A stretch of DNA of 64,000 bases from an uncultured Pelagibacteraceae bacterium (GCA_902524345.1 CABZCX010000005.1:27393-91392), one strand, 5' to 3'. Shown: positions 1 to 10,844, numbered from the stretch's first letter. Notes: generated from the sequence alone by a model not told the origin. Made by a program: numbers and translations.

Positions 1-1478
1 AGATTTACAAATTTTGCTTTATTTATGACTGTCTTAAGTTCAACTAATTTTAATATTTTCAAGGCAAAAGACTCATCTGTAAGGTTAATCTTCCATTTAA
101 CTGCACTTTCCCTTAATCTTTGTCTTGACATTTCCAACAAACCAAAATTGCTTATTCTTCCAATTTGAATTCTCGCTCTATCAGTTCTACATTTTTCTTT
201 TAATCTTCTCTCTACAAGCTTTCTATTCCCATAACTAAGCATGTCTATAAAATCGATAATTATTAATCCTGACAAATCCCTTATCTTAATTTGTCTAGCA
301 ATTTCGTCAGCTGCTTCAAGATTGGTATCTAGTGCGGTGCTTTCAACATTTTTTTGTTTTATAGAACTGCCTGAATTTATATCAATTGAAACTAAAGCCT
401 CTGTAGGATTAATAACCAAATATCCTCCAGATTTTAATTTTATCTCTGTTTCAAATATTTGATTGAGCTTTTGCTCAATACCTTCCTCAATAAATAACGG
501 ATTTTTACCTCTATATTTTTTTATTTTTTTTACATGAGATGGCATCATCATTTTCATAAAATTTTGTGCTTTTTTGTATCCTTCGTTTCCTTCTACAAAT
601 ATATTTTGAGTATTTTCATCATACATATCTCTTAAAGTTCTTTTTATAATTTCACTTTCTTGGTGAATTAAAGATGGAGCAATAGAATTTATTGCATTTT
701 CTTTTATTTGGTTCCAAGTATTTATTAATGTTGTTAAATCGTGATCTATCTCGTTTTTTGTTTTATTACTACCAGCAGTCCTGACGATCAAACCCATTTC
801 TTTAGGTATTTCAATTTCATTAAGTATTGTTCTAATTTTTTTTCTATCAGCCGGATTGAATATTTTTCTGGAAATTCCTCCACCTTTGGCAGTATTCGGC
901 ATTAAAACTATATATTTACCTGCAATGGATATAAAGGTACTTAAGGCAGCTCCTTTTTGACCTCTTTCATCTTTAATAACTTGAACAAGTATTACTTGAT
1001 TTGGTTTAATGACCTCCTGTATTTTGTATCTTTTAAATTTTGGTTTATTGTCATTTTTTTTTTCTTTCGAAATTTCAACATTTTCTTTTTCATCTTGATT
1101 TTTTATATCTATAGGGTCCTCCAACTCTAAATTGCCTTCAGCAATTCGTTCTTCTTCTTTTTCCTCAACTTTTTTTGATAATTCTTCTCGAGCTTTTTCC
1201 TCTTCAAATTTGATTATTTCAAGATCACTTCTAGGAATTTGATAGTAGTCTGATTGAATATCATTAAAAGAGAGAAAACCATGTCTTTCTCTGCCAAAGT
1301 CTACAAAAGCAGCTTGTAAAGACGGTTCAATTCTACTTACCTTACCTAGATAAATATTATTTTTAATTAAATTATTTTTTAAGCCTTCGTACTCGTAATC
1401 CTCAATGTTGTCATTTGATTTAAGTACAACTCTAGTTTCATTTGGATGCGAAGCATCAATATATAAATTTTTATCCAT
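1..1478 (-). CDS. rne: Ribonuclease E/G family protein (3' end cut by the window edge)
   Basis: Minus-strand translation from ATG at 1478: MDKNLYIDASHPNETRVVLKSNDNIEDYEYEGLKNNLIKNNIYLGKVSRIEPSLQAAFVDFGRERHGFLSF..., typical RNase E S1-domain start; absent from the ORF track because it runs off the edge. Confidence 0.93.
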   Translation of the reverse strand, partial: MDKNLYIDASHPNETRVVLKSNDNIEDYEYEGLKNNLIKNNIYLGKVSRIEPSLQAAFVDFGRERHGFLSFNDIQSDYYQIPRSDLEIIKFEEEKAREELSKKVEEKEEERIAEGNLELEDPIDIKNQDEKENVEISKEKKNDNKPKFKRYKIQEVIKPNQVILVQVIKDERGQKGAALSTFISIAGKYIVLMPNTAKGGGISRKIFNPADRKKIRTILNEIEIPKEMGLIVRTAGSNKTKNEIDHDLTTLINTWNQIKENAINSIAPSLIHQESEIIKRTLRDMYDENTQNIFVEGNEGYKKAQNFMKMMMPSHVKKIKKYRGKNPLFIEEGIEQKLNQIFETEIKLKSGGYLVINPTEALVSIDINSGSSIKQKNVESTALDTNLEAADEIARQIKIRDLSGLIIIDFIDMLSYGNRKLVERRLKEKCRTDRARIQIGRISNFGLLEMSRQRLRESAVKWKINLTDESFALKILKLVELKTVINKAKFVN

Positions 1479-1576
1479 ATTGTTTGTGTTGATTTTTTGA
1501 TTGAGTAATTCATTGTAAATTTTGAGTATTCTTTATGCCATATCTTTAACAAATTCCCGTATATAATGGAATTAAA

Positions 1577-3913
1577 ATGAGTAGAATTTTAAAAAAAATA
1601 TTTATTGGTATTATTGGTATTTCGCTAATTACCTTTACATTGATAACGGTAATTTTGTGGAATTTTTCAAATAATATCCCTGACTATAAGTTTTTAAAGA
1701 ACTATAAACCACCAGTATCGAGTAAAATGTATTCAGGAAATGGTGAATTAGTATCTGACTTCTCAAAAGAAAAAAGAATATTTGTTCCTTATAGTTCCAT
1801 TCCACAAAAAGTTATTAATGCTTTTTTATCTGCCGAAGATAAAAATTTTTTTTCACATCCTGGTGTAGATGCAAAAGGAGTTCTTCGAGCAATTATTAAC
1901 AATATTGGTAATATATTTACTTCAAAAAGATTAGAGGGAGCATCTACGATTACTCAGCAAGTAGCAAAGAATTTTTTATTAACTAATGAAGTAAGTATAA
2001 ATAGAAAAATTAAAGAGGCAATTCTCGCATTTAGAATTGAAAGAGCACTTTCGAAGGAGAGGATACTTGAGTTATACTTGAATCAAATTTATTTAGGAAG
2101 TGGTGCATATGGGGTGGCAGCAGCTAGTTTGGAATATTTTGATAAATCAATAAAAGAACTTAATTATATTGAGTCTGCGATGCTAGCAGCATTACCTAAG
2201 GCACCAAGTAAATATAACCCATACCGCAATTTGGACTTAGCTAAATTCAGAAGAGATTTGGTATTAAAAAATTTATTAGAAAATAATTTTATTAACTCAA
2301 ATCAATATAAAAATTTTAAATCTCAAAAAATCCAACTTAAAAAAGCGAAAAAAGTTTTTCTTGAAGATGCTCAATATTACATTGAGGATGTGAGAAAAAA
2401 TGTAATTGAAACCTTAACTTACGAGAAAGTTTACAAACAAGGATTTAATATCAATACACCTATCAATCTAGAATTACAAAAAATTGCTACTACATCACTA
2501 AGAGAGGGATTAATTGAGTATGATAAAAGAAAAGGTTGGAGAGGACCAATTAAGAATAAAAAATTGAACAAAAATTGGTTTAATGATCTTGATAAGTACG
2601 AAATAGAAAAGTCGATAAAATGGAAAATAGCGATAATAAAAAAAATAAATAAATTTTCTGCTGAAATAGAAACTAAAGATAAATTAAAAGGCGTTATAAA
2701 ATATCAAGATATAACTTGGACTAAAAAAGAATTTGATGATTTATTAAAAGTTGGAGACGTTGTTTATGTTGAGCAAATTTCAGAAAATAATTTTAGTCTT
2801 CAACAAATTCCTAAAATTAATGGAGGTATCGTTGTTATGGATCCCTACACTGGAAGAGTAATTGCTATTTCAGGGGGTTTTAGTTTTAAAAATAGTGAGT
2901 TTAATAGAGCTTCACAAGCTTTAAGACAACCAGGATCAGCTTTTAAACCTTTTGTATATGCTTTAGCTTTAGAAAATAATTTCACCCCTTCGTCTTTAGT
3001 TTTAGATGCACCTCTAGTTTTAGATCAAGGATCAGATTTGAAGATGTGGAAGCCTGAAAATTATGGAAAAAAATTTTATGGTCCTTCTACTTTAAGAATA
3101 GGCTTAGAAAAATCTAGAAATTTGATGACTGTTCGAATTGCACAAAAAATAGGCATAAAAAATTTGGCTAAATTTTCTAAAAATCTTGGTATATATGATG
3201 AACCTGACGAACTTTTATCGATATCCTTAGGTTCTGCAGAAACAACACTATTGAAACTTACTTCTGCTTATTCTGCTTTCGTTAATGGAGGTAAGTTAGT
3301 AACACCAATTTTAATTGATCGTATTCAAGATAGTGAGGGAAATACGATTTTAAATAATGAAAAAAGAAACTGTAGTAATTGTGATATGATTTCATTCACC
3401 GGAAGTGCTTATCCTGAAATTAAAGATACTTATAAACAAATTTTCTCGCCTCAGACAGCTTATCAAGTTACTTCATTATTAGAGGGAGTAGTTAAAAGAG
3501 GAACTGGAAAAAAATTAAGAGATCTTAACTTAAATCTAGCAGGCAAAACTGGTACAACTAACGAAAATACTGACACATGGTTTATTGGTTTTACATCAAA
3601 CTTGGTTATAGGTGTTTATGTAGGAATGGATAATCCTGAACCCTTGGGTAAGTTTGAAACTGGTTCAAAAACAGCTTTACCTATATTTAAAAAATTTGTT
3701 GAAAGAGCTATTAAAAAATCAGATGCGAGACCTTTTAAAGTATCAAAAGGTATTACAATGATGGTAGTTGATCAATTAACTGGACAAAAAGCTAAATTTA
3801 CATCAAAGAACACAATTTTAGAGGCCTATAAAAGCAAAAATGTAATTGATGGAAAAATATTATATTTAAATAATAATAGATTAGATACTAATAATATATT
3901 AAGGTTTTATTAA
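1577..3913 (+). CDS. mrcA: Penicillin-binding protein 1A (transglycosylase/transpeptidase)
   Basis: GT51 motifs (EDKNFFSHPGVD, GASTITQQVAKN) and transpeptidase motifs (RQPGSAFKPF, AGKTGTT). Confidence 0.95.
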   Translation: MSRILKKIFIGIIGISLITFTLITVILWNFSNNIPDYKFLKNYKPPVSSKMYSGNGELVSDFSKEKRIFVPYSSIPQKVINAFLSAEDKNFFSHPGVDAKGVLRAIINNIGNIFTSKRLEGASTITQQVAKNFLLTNEVSINRKIKEAILAFRIERALSKERILELYLNQIYLGSGAYGVAAASLEYFDKSIKELNYIESAMLAALPKAPSKYNPYRNLDLAKFRRDLVLKNLLENNFINSNQYKNFKSQKIQLKKAKKVFLEDAQYYIEDVRKNVIETLTYEKVYKQGFNINTPINLELQKIATTSLREGLIEYDKRKGWRGPIKNKKLNKNWFNDLDKYEIEKSIKWKIAIIKKINKFSAEIETKDKLKGVIKYQDITWTKKEFDDLLKVGDVVYVEQISENNFSLQQIPKINGGIVVMDPYTGRVIAISGGFSFKNSEFNRASQALRQPGSAFKPFVYALALENNFTPSSLVLDAPLVLDQGSDLKMWKPENYGKKFYGPSTLRIGLEKSRNLMTVRIAQKIGIKNLAKFSKNLGIYDEPDELLSISLGSAETTLLKLTSAYSAFVNGGKLVTPILIDRIQDSEGNTILNNEKRNCSNCDMISFTGSAYPEIKDTYKQIFSPQTAYQVTSLLEGVVKRGTGKKLRDLNLNLAGKTGTTNENTDTWFIGFTSNLVIGVYVGMDNPEPLGKFETGSKTALPIFKKFVERAIKKSDARPFKVSKGITMMVVDQLTGQKAKFTSKNTILEAYKSKNVIDGKILYLNNNRLDTNNILRFY

Positions 3914-5008
3914 TGGATACAAAATACTTAGATTTTAAAAGAGATATTGAAAAGATTAATCAAAGAGTGAAGGAGTATCTTTGAAAAGAATGATATTTAT
4001 AAAAAATTAGAAAGCCACAATAAAAAGATACTTGATGTAAATTTTTGGAAAGATAAATCAATCTCTCAAAAAGTTATTAAAGAAAAAAAATTGTATGAAG
4101 AATTAGTAAGTTCTTACGAAAAATCTATTAATAATTTAAAAGACTTTGATGAACTCAATAAATTGGCTATTGAAGAAAGAAACACAAATTTTCAAAATGA
4201 ATTATTAAAAAATATTAAAGATTTGAGAGCATTAGTAAAAAAAAATGAGATAAGATGTTTTTTGTCAAGTGAAGCAGATTCTCTTGATTGCTATATAGAG
4301 ATACATGCAGGTGCGGGTGGTACAGAAAGTCAGGATTGGGCAGAAATGTTGAGAAGAATGTATCTAAAATGGTCTGTTCAAAAAAAGTTTAAGTCAAGTT
4401 TGATCAGTGAACATAAAGGTGACGAAGCAGGAATTAAATCATCTACAATTAAAATTGAGGGAGATTATGTTTTTGGATGGTTAAAAAAAGAGTCAGGTAT
4501 TCATAGACTGGTAAGAATTTCACCGTTCGACTCTGGCGCTAGAAGACATACAAGTTTCGCAAGTGTTTGGGTTTATCCAGTTGTAGATGAAAACATCAAC
4601 ATAGAAATTTTGGATAAAGATTTAAGAATTGATACTTATCGTTCGAGTGGAGCAGGCGGACAACATGTTAATACGACAGATAGCGCTGTAAGAATTACTC
4701 ATATACCTACAAAAATTGTTGTTCAGTGCCAAAATGAGAGATCTCAACATAAAAATAAAGAAACATGTTTAAATATGCTCAAAGCAAGACTTTATGATTA
4801 TGAAATAAAAAAAAAGGAAAAAGAAAATCAAAGTCATGAATCTACAAAATCAGAAATTGGATGGGGTCATCAGATTAGATCTTATGTTTTACAACCTTAT
4901 AGACTTGTTAAGGACAATAGGTCAAATCATGAAAGTACAGATCCAGATAAAGTGTTAAATGGAGATATTGATCAGTTTCTAGAGAAATCATTATATCAAG
5001 ATATATGA
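3913..5008 (+). CDS. prfB: Peptide chain release factor 2, expressed via programmed +1 frameshift at CTT TGA
   Basis: ORF0 ATG 3913 to TGA 3982-3984, then +1 frame to 5008; GGQHVNTTDSAVRITH (GGQ) and SPF motif (RISPFDSGARRHTSFASV); AAGGAGTATCTTTGA frameshift context. Confidence 0.95.
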
Positions 5009-7191
5009 AAATAATTTCAAAAATTACAATAATATTTACCCTAGTTACTATTATATTTTTAACTTATTTTAGTTTTGTAGGAATTGAAACAGATAAACTT
5101 AATAATCAAATAAAAAGTAAATTAACAAGTGTACATAAGAATCTCGATCTTGAATTAAAGCAAATAAATTTAAAGCTTAACCCATTAGAACTAAAAATAA
5201 ACGTAAAAATCTTAGGAGCAAAAATTAAAAGTAGAAAAGAAGTCTTAGAAACTGAAAGCATCAAAACTAAAATATCTTTAATTTCTTTTTTCAAAGATGA
5301 ATTTGTGATTAAAAATCTTGATATTTCAACTAAGTCTATGGATATTAGTGATTTAATATCATTTACAAAAACCTTTAACAACAACCCAAAATTAATAATT
5401 TTTGAAAAACTTATTCAGGTTAATGGTTTTATTTTAGCAGATTTAAAAATTAATTTCGACAATAAAGGAAATATAAAAAATGATTACTTTGCAAAAGGAT
5501 ATGTAAAAGATGCAAAATTAAGTTTTTTTAAAAATTATAAATTACATGATTTAAATTTTGTGTTTAAAATTGAAAAGGATAACTTAGAAATCCAAGATAT
5601 TGAATTTGTATTCAATGATATTAATTTTATATCAGATACAGTAAATTTAAAAAAAAATAAACTAGGATATACCTTGAAAGGAAACCTCGATAATAAGCTT
5701 GTTGAATTAAATAATAAAAACTTTGCTTTATTGGAGGAAAGATTTATTCCAGATTTGAGTGTTGAAAAAATAATTTTTGGCTCAAAAAATGAATTTTTAT
5801 TCAATTTAGATAAAAATTTTAAAATTTCAAATGAGTATATACTTTCTAATATTGATATTAAAAAATTTCAAATAACAAATAATTTTAAATTAAAAAATAT
5901 TTTTCCAAAAATTAATGATAAAGTTTTCATTGAAAATAATAATTTAAAAATAGAATATAATAAAAGTAATTTTTATATTGAAGGAAAAGGTGACATTTAT
6001 CTGCAAGATAATAAAGATTATATTGATTTTAAAATTGAGAAAAAAAATCAATTCATAAATTTTGAGGGTTTGATAAAATTAAACAAAGATCCTTTCATCA
6101 TAAATTTTTTAAACTTTAAAAAAGATCAAAATTATGAAACAAAAATTAAATTTAATGGATATAGGGATGCTACAAAAAAAATTTTTCTAAAATCGATTAG
6201 GCTCGATGAAAATAAAAATATTATTGAGGCAAAAAATATCCAACTTTCCTCTAAATTTAAGATAAAAAGTATTAACAATATTAATGCTGATTATGTAGAC
6301 ATCCAAGATCAACAAAATATTTTTAACATAAAAAAAACTAATAATAAATATGTACTACAGGGTAGTAGTTTTAATGGGGATAGCTTACTTGAAAATATTT
6401 TGGTTGGTGATGAGAATAAAGATTATTTTAAGGAAGATTTTGAGCTAATTTTGAAAATAAAAAAAGTTCGTTTAGATAACGAGTTTAATTTAAAAAATTT
6501 ATCCGGTAATTTAAAATTTAAAAAACAAAAATTGTTTGAAGGAAATCTTAAAGGAGATTTTACAAACCAAAAAGAAATGAAATTTACAGTTATTACGAAA
6601 GATAACAAAACTATCACTACTTTATTTTTAGATTTTGCTAAACCAATAGTCAAAAAATACAAATTTATTAAAGGGTTTGATGATGGGATTTTAGATTTTT
6701 ACAGTATTAAAGATGGTGATGTTTCTAATTCTACACTAAAAATCTATGATTTTAAGTTAAAAGAACTTCCTACTTTAACTAAATTATTAACCCTTGCTTC
6801 TCTTCAAGGTATTGCCGATATTTTGTCTGGTGAGGGAATAAGATTTGATGAATTTGAGATGAAGTTTGAAAATAAAAAAAAGTTAATGACTATAAATGAA
6901 ATCTATGCAATTGGTCCTGCTATATCTGTATTGATGAATGGATACGTCGAAAAAGATAAATTGATAAGCCTGAGAGGAACATTGGTTCCAGCAACTACAA
7001 TTAATAAAGCAATAGGTACTATTCCTGTTTTGGGGAAAATATTAGTTGGCTCGAAGACTGGGGAGGGTGTTTTTGGTGTAAGTTTTAAGGTTAAAGGTCC
7101 ACCTAAAAATTTAGAGACATCTGTTAACCCAATTAAAACTTTAACTCCCAGATTTATAACAAGAACTCTAGAAAAAATTAAAAAAAACTAA
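5005..7191 (+). CDS. AsmA-like / YhdP-type (DUF3971) envelope protein
   Basis: N-terminal TM, long beta-rich repeat body, C-terminal GTLVPATTINKAIGTIPVLGKILVGSKTGEGVFGVSFKVKGP typical of AsmA-like C-terminus. Confidence 0.75.
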   Translation: MKIISKITIIFTLVTIIFLTYFSFVGIETDKLNNQIKSKLTSVHKNLDLELKQINLKLNPLELKINVKILGAKIKSRKEVLETESIKTKISLISFFKDEFVIKNLDISTKSMDISDLISFTKTFNNNPKLIIFEKLIQVNGFILADLKINFDNKGNIKNDYFAKGYVKDAKLSFFKNYKLHDLNFVFKIEKDNLEIQDIEFVFNDINFISDTVNLKKNKLGYTLKGNLDNKLVELNNKNFALLEERFIPDLSVEKIIFGSKNEFLFNLDKNFKISNEYILSNIDIKKFQITNNFKLKNIFPKINDKVFIENNNLKIEYNKSNFYIEGKGDIYLQDNKDYIDFKIEKKNQFINFEGLIKLNKDPFIINFLNFKKDQNYETKIKFNGYRDATKKIFLKSIRLDENKNIIEAKNIQLSSKFKIKSINNINADYVDIQDQQNIFNIKKTNNKYVLQGSSFNGDSLLENILVGDENKDYFKEDFELILKIKKVRLDNEFNLKNLSGNLKFKKQKLFEGNLKGDFTNQKEMKFTVITKDNKTITTLFLDFAKPIVKKYKFIKGFDDGILDFYSIKDGDVSNSTLKIYDFKLKELPTLTKLLTLASLQGIADILSGEGIRFDEFEMKFENKKKLMTINEIYAIGPAISVLMNGYVEKDKLISLRGTLVPATTINKAIGTIPVLGKILVGSKTGEGVFGVSFKVKGPPKNLETSVNPIKTLTPRFITRTLEKIKKN

Positions 7192-8417
7192 CTCAATTGA
7201 ATTCTAATATGTCTTTTTTTTCCAATTGATAGTTTTACATAGTTATCTTTAAAAATTTTATCTGAAATTATAAACTTTTCATCCTCAATAATTTGATTAT
7301 TTATTTTGACTGCTTTCCCTTTAATCAATCTCCTTACTTCACTTTTTGATTGCTCAAATTTTGCTAAAACCACTAAATCAAGAATATTTATATTTTCATT
7401 CAATATTTTTTTACTTAATTCAATCGATGGAAGACTTGAACCTGAAGAATTATCTGAAAATGCCTCTTTTGCGATTTTTTCTGATTTTAATGACTCTTTT
7501 TCACCATGAAGCATTTCAGTTGTTTTATTTGCGAGTAAAATTTTTAACTGATTTATATTTCGGTCACTAAGGTTTTCAATCTCTTGAGTTTCTATATCCG
7601 TGAAAAATTTTAAGAATTTTTTTACATCTCTATCATCTGTATTTCGCCAAAATTGCCAATAGTCGTATGGTGAAAGAAATTTTTTATCAAGCCAAACCGC
7701 GCCATCAGCAGTTTTACCCATTTTAGCTCCACTTGCTAAAGTAATCAGTGGCGTGGTTAAACCAAAAGCTTCTTTATCAGAATATTTTTTGATTAAATCA
7801 ACACCATTGATTATATTTCCCCACTGGTCTGACCCACCTATCTGCAATATGCAATTTTCTTTATTGTTTAATTCTAAAAAATCATATGCCTGGAGTATCA
7901 TATAATTGAACTCCATATAACTCAATGACTGTTCTCTTTCCAAACGTGTTTTAACACTATCAAATGATAGCATTTTATTTATAGTAAAGTGTTTACCAAT
8001 TTTTCTTAAAAAATTAATATAGTTAAGGTTCTTTAACCATTTATAATTATCCACAAATATCGGTTTAGTTTTCTTATTTTTTTTATCTAAATATTTTTCT
8101 AATATTTTTTTAATATTTTTTGAATTTTTTAAAATCTCTTTTTCAGATAGCAATTTACGTGTTTTATCTTTTCCAGATGGGTCCCCAATTCTTGTGGTAC
8201 CCCCTCCTAATAACACTATTGGTCTATGACCATGCTTTTGGAGAAGCCTTAAACACATTATTTGAAGTAAACTACCCACATGAAGACTTTCAGCAGTGCA
8301 ATCAAAACCGATATATGCTGAAATTTTTTTTTTGTCTAATAACTCTGATAGCCCTTTCTCACTAGTACATTGATAAAAAAAACCTCTTTCTTTAAATTCT
8401 TTCAAAAATTTATTCAT
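7188..8417 (-). CDS. tyrS: Tyrosyl-tRNA synthetase
   Basis: YIGFDCTAESLHVGSL, GGSDQWGNIINGVDL, KMGKT motifs; C-terminal S4 domain. Confidence 0.96.
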   Translation of the reverse strand: MNKFLKEFKERGFFYQCTSEKGLSELLDKKKISAYIGFDCTAESLHVGSLLQIMCLRLLQKHGHRPIVLLGGGTTRIGDPSGKDKTRKLLSEKEILKNSKNIKKILEKYLDKKNKKTKPIFVDNYKWLKNLNYINFLRKIGKHFTINKMLSFDSVKTRLEREQSLSYMEFNYMILQAYDFLELNNKENCILQIGGSDQWGNIINGVDLIKKYSDKEAFGLTTPLITLASGAKMGKTADGAVWLDKKFLSPYDYWQFWRNTDDRDVKKFLKFFTDIETQEIENLSDRNINQLKILLANKTTEMLHGEKESLKSEKIAKEAFSDNSSGSSLPSIELSKKILNENINILDLVVLAKFEQSKSEVRRLIKGKAVKINNQIIEDEKFIISDKIFKDNYVKLSIGKKRHIRIQLS

Positions 8418-8464
8418 AAGTTTATAGTCTTACAATATACAAATTTTTTTAAAAAAAAATAATA

Positions 8465-9628
8465 ATGGGTAAGTTATATACAGCATTAGGATTAATGAGT
8501 GGAACTTCAATAGATGGAGTAGATGCATCTATTATAAAGTCTGATGGTGATCGAGTATATTCAGCTTTATTTGATAGGTATTTTGAGTATGGGGATAAAA
8601 TAAGACAAAAAATACTTGATATTAGAGCAAAAATTTTAGTTCCAGATCACCTTATTAAACATGAAGGCGAAATTAAAGATATAGAAAGAGAAATTACACT
8701 CTTCCATTCAAATGTAGTTAAAGAAATTATAAACAATAATAAAATAGATGTAGATCTATTAGGCTTTCATGGACAAACGATATTTCACGATAGTAAAAAT
8801 AAAATTACTAAACAATTAGGTGATGGAAAACTCTTATCACAATTAACAAAAAAAAAGGTAGTTTATAATTTTAGAGAAAACGATTTAAATAATGGGGGTC
8901 AAGGTGCTCCATTAACACCGATTTTTCATAACTTAATTGCGAATAAATATTTAAAAGAAAAATTGGATAAATCTTATTCTGTTAATTTTGTTAATATTGG
9001 AGGAATTTCAAATATTACACAAACAGTTAAATGGGATGAATTAGATAAAAAAAAAAATTATATAAAAGCATGTGACATAGCTCCAGGAAATTGTTTAATA
9101 GATGAGTGGGTTAGAAAAAAATCAAAAAAGAAATATGATATTGGTGGAAAATTAGCAAGTATTGGTAAAACAGATGAACTAATTCTAAATCAAGCTTTAG
9201 AAAATTTTAATATTGGCCCACCTTATAAAGATTCATTGGATATAAAAGATTTTGATATATCTTTTGCAAAAGGTCTTTCTTTAGAAGATGGAACATCGAC
9301 ATTAGCAGATTTTACATCATCACAAATTTCAAAAGCTCTAAAATATTTTAAGGACCCAAAAAAAAATACAATATTTTTGGTTTGTGGCGGAGGTAGAAAA
9401 AATGAATATTTAATGAAATCAATCTTAAGATCATTTGATTTAATTGAAGATAAAAAAAAAATAAAATTTTATCCTATAGAAGAACATGGTATTGATGGTG
9501 ACTTTGTAGAATCACAAGCTTTTGGTTATCTTGCAATCAGATCTTTTTTAAATTTACCAATATCTTTTCCAAATACCACTGGATGCAAAAAGCCAATTTC
9601 TGGAGGCAAAATAATTCAGAATTTTTAA
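8465..9628 (+). CDS. anmK: Anhydro-N-acetylmuramic acid kinase
   Basis: GLMSGTSIDGVD start, VNIGGISNIT, VCGGGRKNEYLM. Confidence 0.93.
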   Translation: MGKLYTALGLMSGTSIDGVDASIIKSDGDRVYSALFDRYFEYGDKIRQKILDIRAKILVPDHLIKHEGEIKDIEREITLFHSNVVKEIINNNKIDVDLLGFHGQTIFHDSKNKITKQLGDGKLLSQLTKKKVVYNFRENDLNNGGQGAPLTPIFHNLIANKYLKEKLDKSYSVNFVNIGGISNITQTVKWDELDKKKNYIKACDIAPGNCLIDEWVRKKSKKKYDIGGKLASIGKTDELILNQALENFNIGPPYKDSLDIKDFDISFAKGLSLEDGTSTLADFTSSQISKALKYFKDPKKNTIFLVCGGGRKNEYLMKSILRSFDLIEDKKKIKFYPIEEHGIDGDFVESQAFGYLAIRSFLNLPISFPNTTGCKKPISGGKIIQNF

Positions 9629-10281
9629 TATAATGTGGTTTCTTTTTTTATATATTTATCTAAAACTTTGACTAAGTCGGCTTCATTTTTTGAAAAAAAA
9701 TGATTTGCCTCTTGAATAGATTGAAATTCAACTTTGATACCTTTTTGATTGCTTAATCTTTTATTTAATTCATTGATGTACTCAACGGGAACTAGTTCAT
9801 CTTTCCTTCCATAAACCATTAATCCAGAAGTAGGACATGGAGATAAAAAAGAAAAATCATAAACATTTGGTTGAGGTGATATTGCAATAAATCTATTTAT
9901 TTCTGGTCGTCGCATTAATAACTGCATCGCTATTAATGAGCCAAAAGAAAAGCCAGAAACCCAACATTGTGAATTATCAAAATTTTCTCTTTCTAGCCAA
10001 TCTAATGCAGCAGCTGCATCAGCAAGTTCACCTTGTCCATTATCAAACTCCCCATCACTTTTTCCAACACCTCTAAAATTTACACGACAAACTGAGAAAT
10101 TGTTATCCATAAAAGAGTGAAATGTTTCCACAACAACTTTGTTATTCATTGTTCCTCCATACTGGGGATGTGGTTGTAAAATCAATGCTATTGGTGAGGT
10201 ACTTTTTTTACTTTTAAAATATTTAGCTTCGAGTCTTCCAGCTGGACCAGGAATAAAAATTTCTAAAATTTTATTATCCAT
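9625..10281 (-). CDS. Alpha/beta hydrolase (COG2945-like)
   Basis: VNFRGVGKSDGEFDNGQGELADAAAALDWL, GFSFGSLIAMQ nucleophile elbow. Confidence 0.85.
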   Translation of the reverse strand: MDNKILEIFIPGPAGRLEAKYFKSKKSTSPIALILQPHPQYGGTMNNKVVVETFHSFMDNNFSVCRVNFRGVGKSDGEFDNGQGELADAAAALDWLERENFDNSQCWVSGFSFGSLIAMQLLMRRPEINRFIAISPQPNVYDFSFLSPCPTSGLMVYGRKDELVPVEYINELNKRLSNQKGIKVEFQSIQEANHFFSKNEADLVKVLDKYIKKETTLY

Positions 10282-10364
10282 AATTGTTAATGATAACTAT
10301 TCTCAAAAAAAAAATAGACATATCACAAGTACGTGACAAATTGATAGTTTTTTTTTAAGGCTAT

Positions 10365-10391
10365 ATACTTGACTAAATTAGTCAGGTTTAT
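10365..10391 (+). promoter_or_regulatory. IscR type-1-like operator overlapping the -35 of the iscR-suf promoter
   Basis: ATACTTGACTAAATTAGTCAGGTTTAT closely matches the E. coli type-1 IscR consensus; TTGACT inside the palindrome, TATATATA downstream. Confidence 0.75.
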
Positions 10392-10416
10392 ATATATCCT
10401 TGCAAAATAAGGATTT

Positions 10417-10842
10417 ATGAAACTAACATCTAAAGGTAGATATGCGGTAATGGCTTTAGTTGATCTTGCAAGATTTAACAACCTCAACCCAGTATCACTT
10501 AGAGATATTTCTTTGAGACAGGGAATTTCCCTTGATTACTTAGAGCAAATTTTTTCTAAACTCAGAAAAAAAGAAATTGTTCAAAGTGTGAGAGGTACTC
10601 AAGGAGGTTATGTTCTTAGCAAAAAAGCCAAAGAAATAAAACTTACTAATATACTTGATGCAGTTGATGAAAAGGTAAAAACTTTACAATGCAAAAAAGA
10701 GTCAAAGAAAGGGTGTAACGGTAGATCAACAAAGTGTTTAACTCATAATTTATGGGATGAACTTGAAAATCATATTAATAATTTTTTTGAAAAAAAAAGT
10801 TTAGATGATCTTGTTAAAGATAATACTGAAAAAAGAGTTTAA
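10417..10842 (+). CDS. iscR: Rrf2-family Fe-S regulator IscR
   Basis: [18 protein letters not shown] start; [24 protein letters not shown] cluster-ligand region. Confidence 0.93.
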   Translation: MKLTSKGRYAVMALVDLARFNNLNPVSLRDISLRQGISLDYLEQIFSKLRKKEIVQSVRGTQGGYVLSKKAKEIKLTNILDAVDEKVKTLQCKKESKKGCNGRSTKCLTHNLWDELENHINNFFEKKSLDDLVKDNTEKRV

Positions 10843-10844
10843 AA

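Noticed and set aside
241-462. Plus-strand ORF in the RNase E region
   Set aside because: Antisense to the RNase E coding frame; no family features.
4091-5008. RF2 starting at TTG 4091 as in the ORF track
   Set aside because: The N-terminal part and frameshift site upstream are intact; the TTG start is an artefact of frame-wise ORF calling.
5106-6662. Minus-strand ORFs (5106-5384, 5535-5804, 6423-6662) in the AsmA-like gene
   Set aside because: Antisense shadows of a strong coding frame; low-complexity F/S/K/L translations typical of AT-rich antisense.
7306-8365. Plus-strand ORFs within tyrS
   Set aside because: Antisense to a well-supported tyrS gene.
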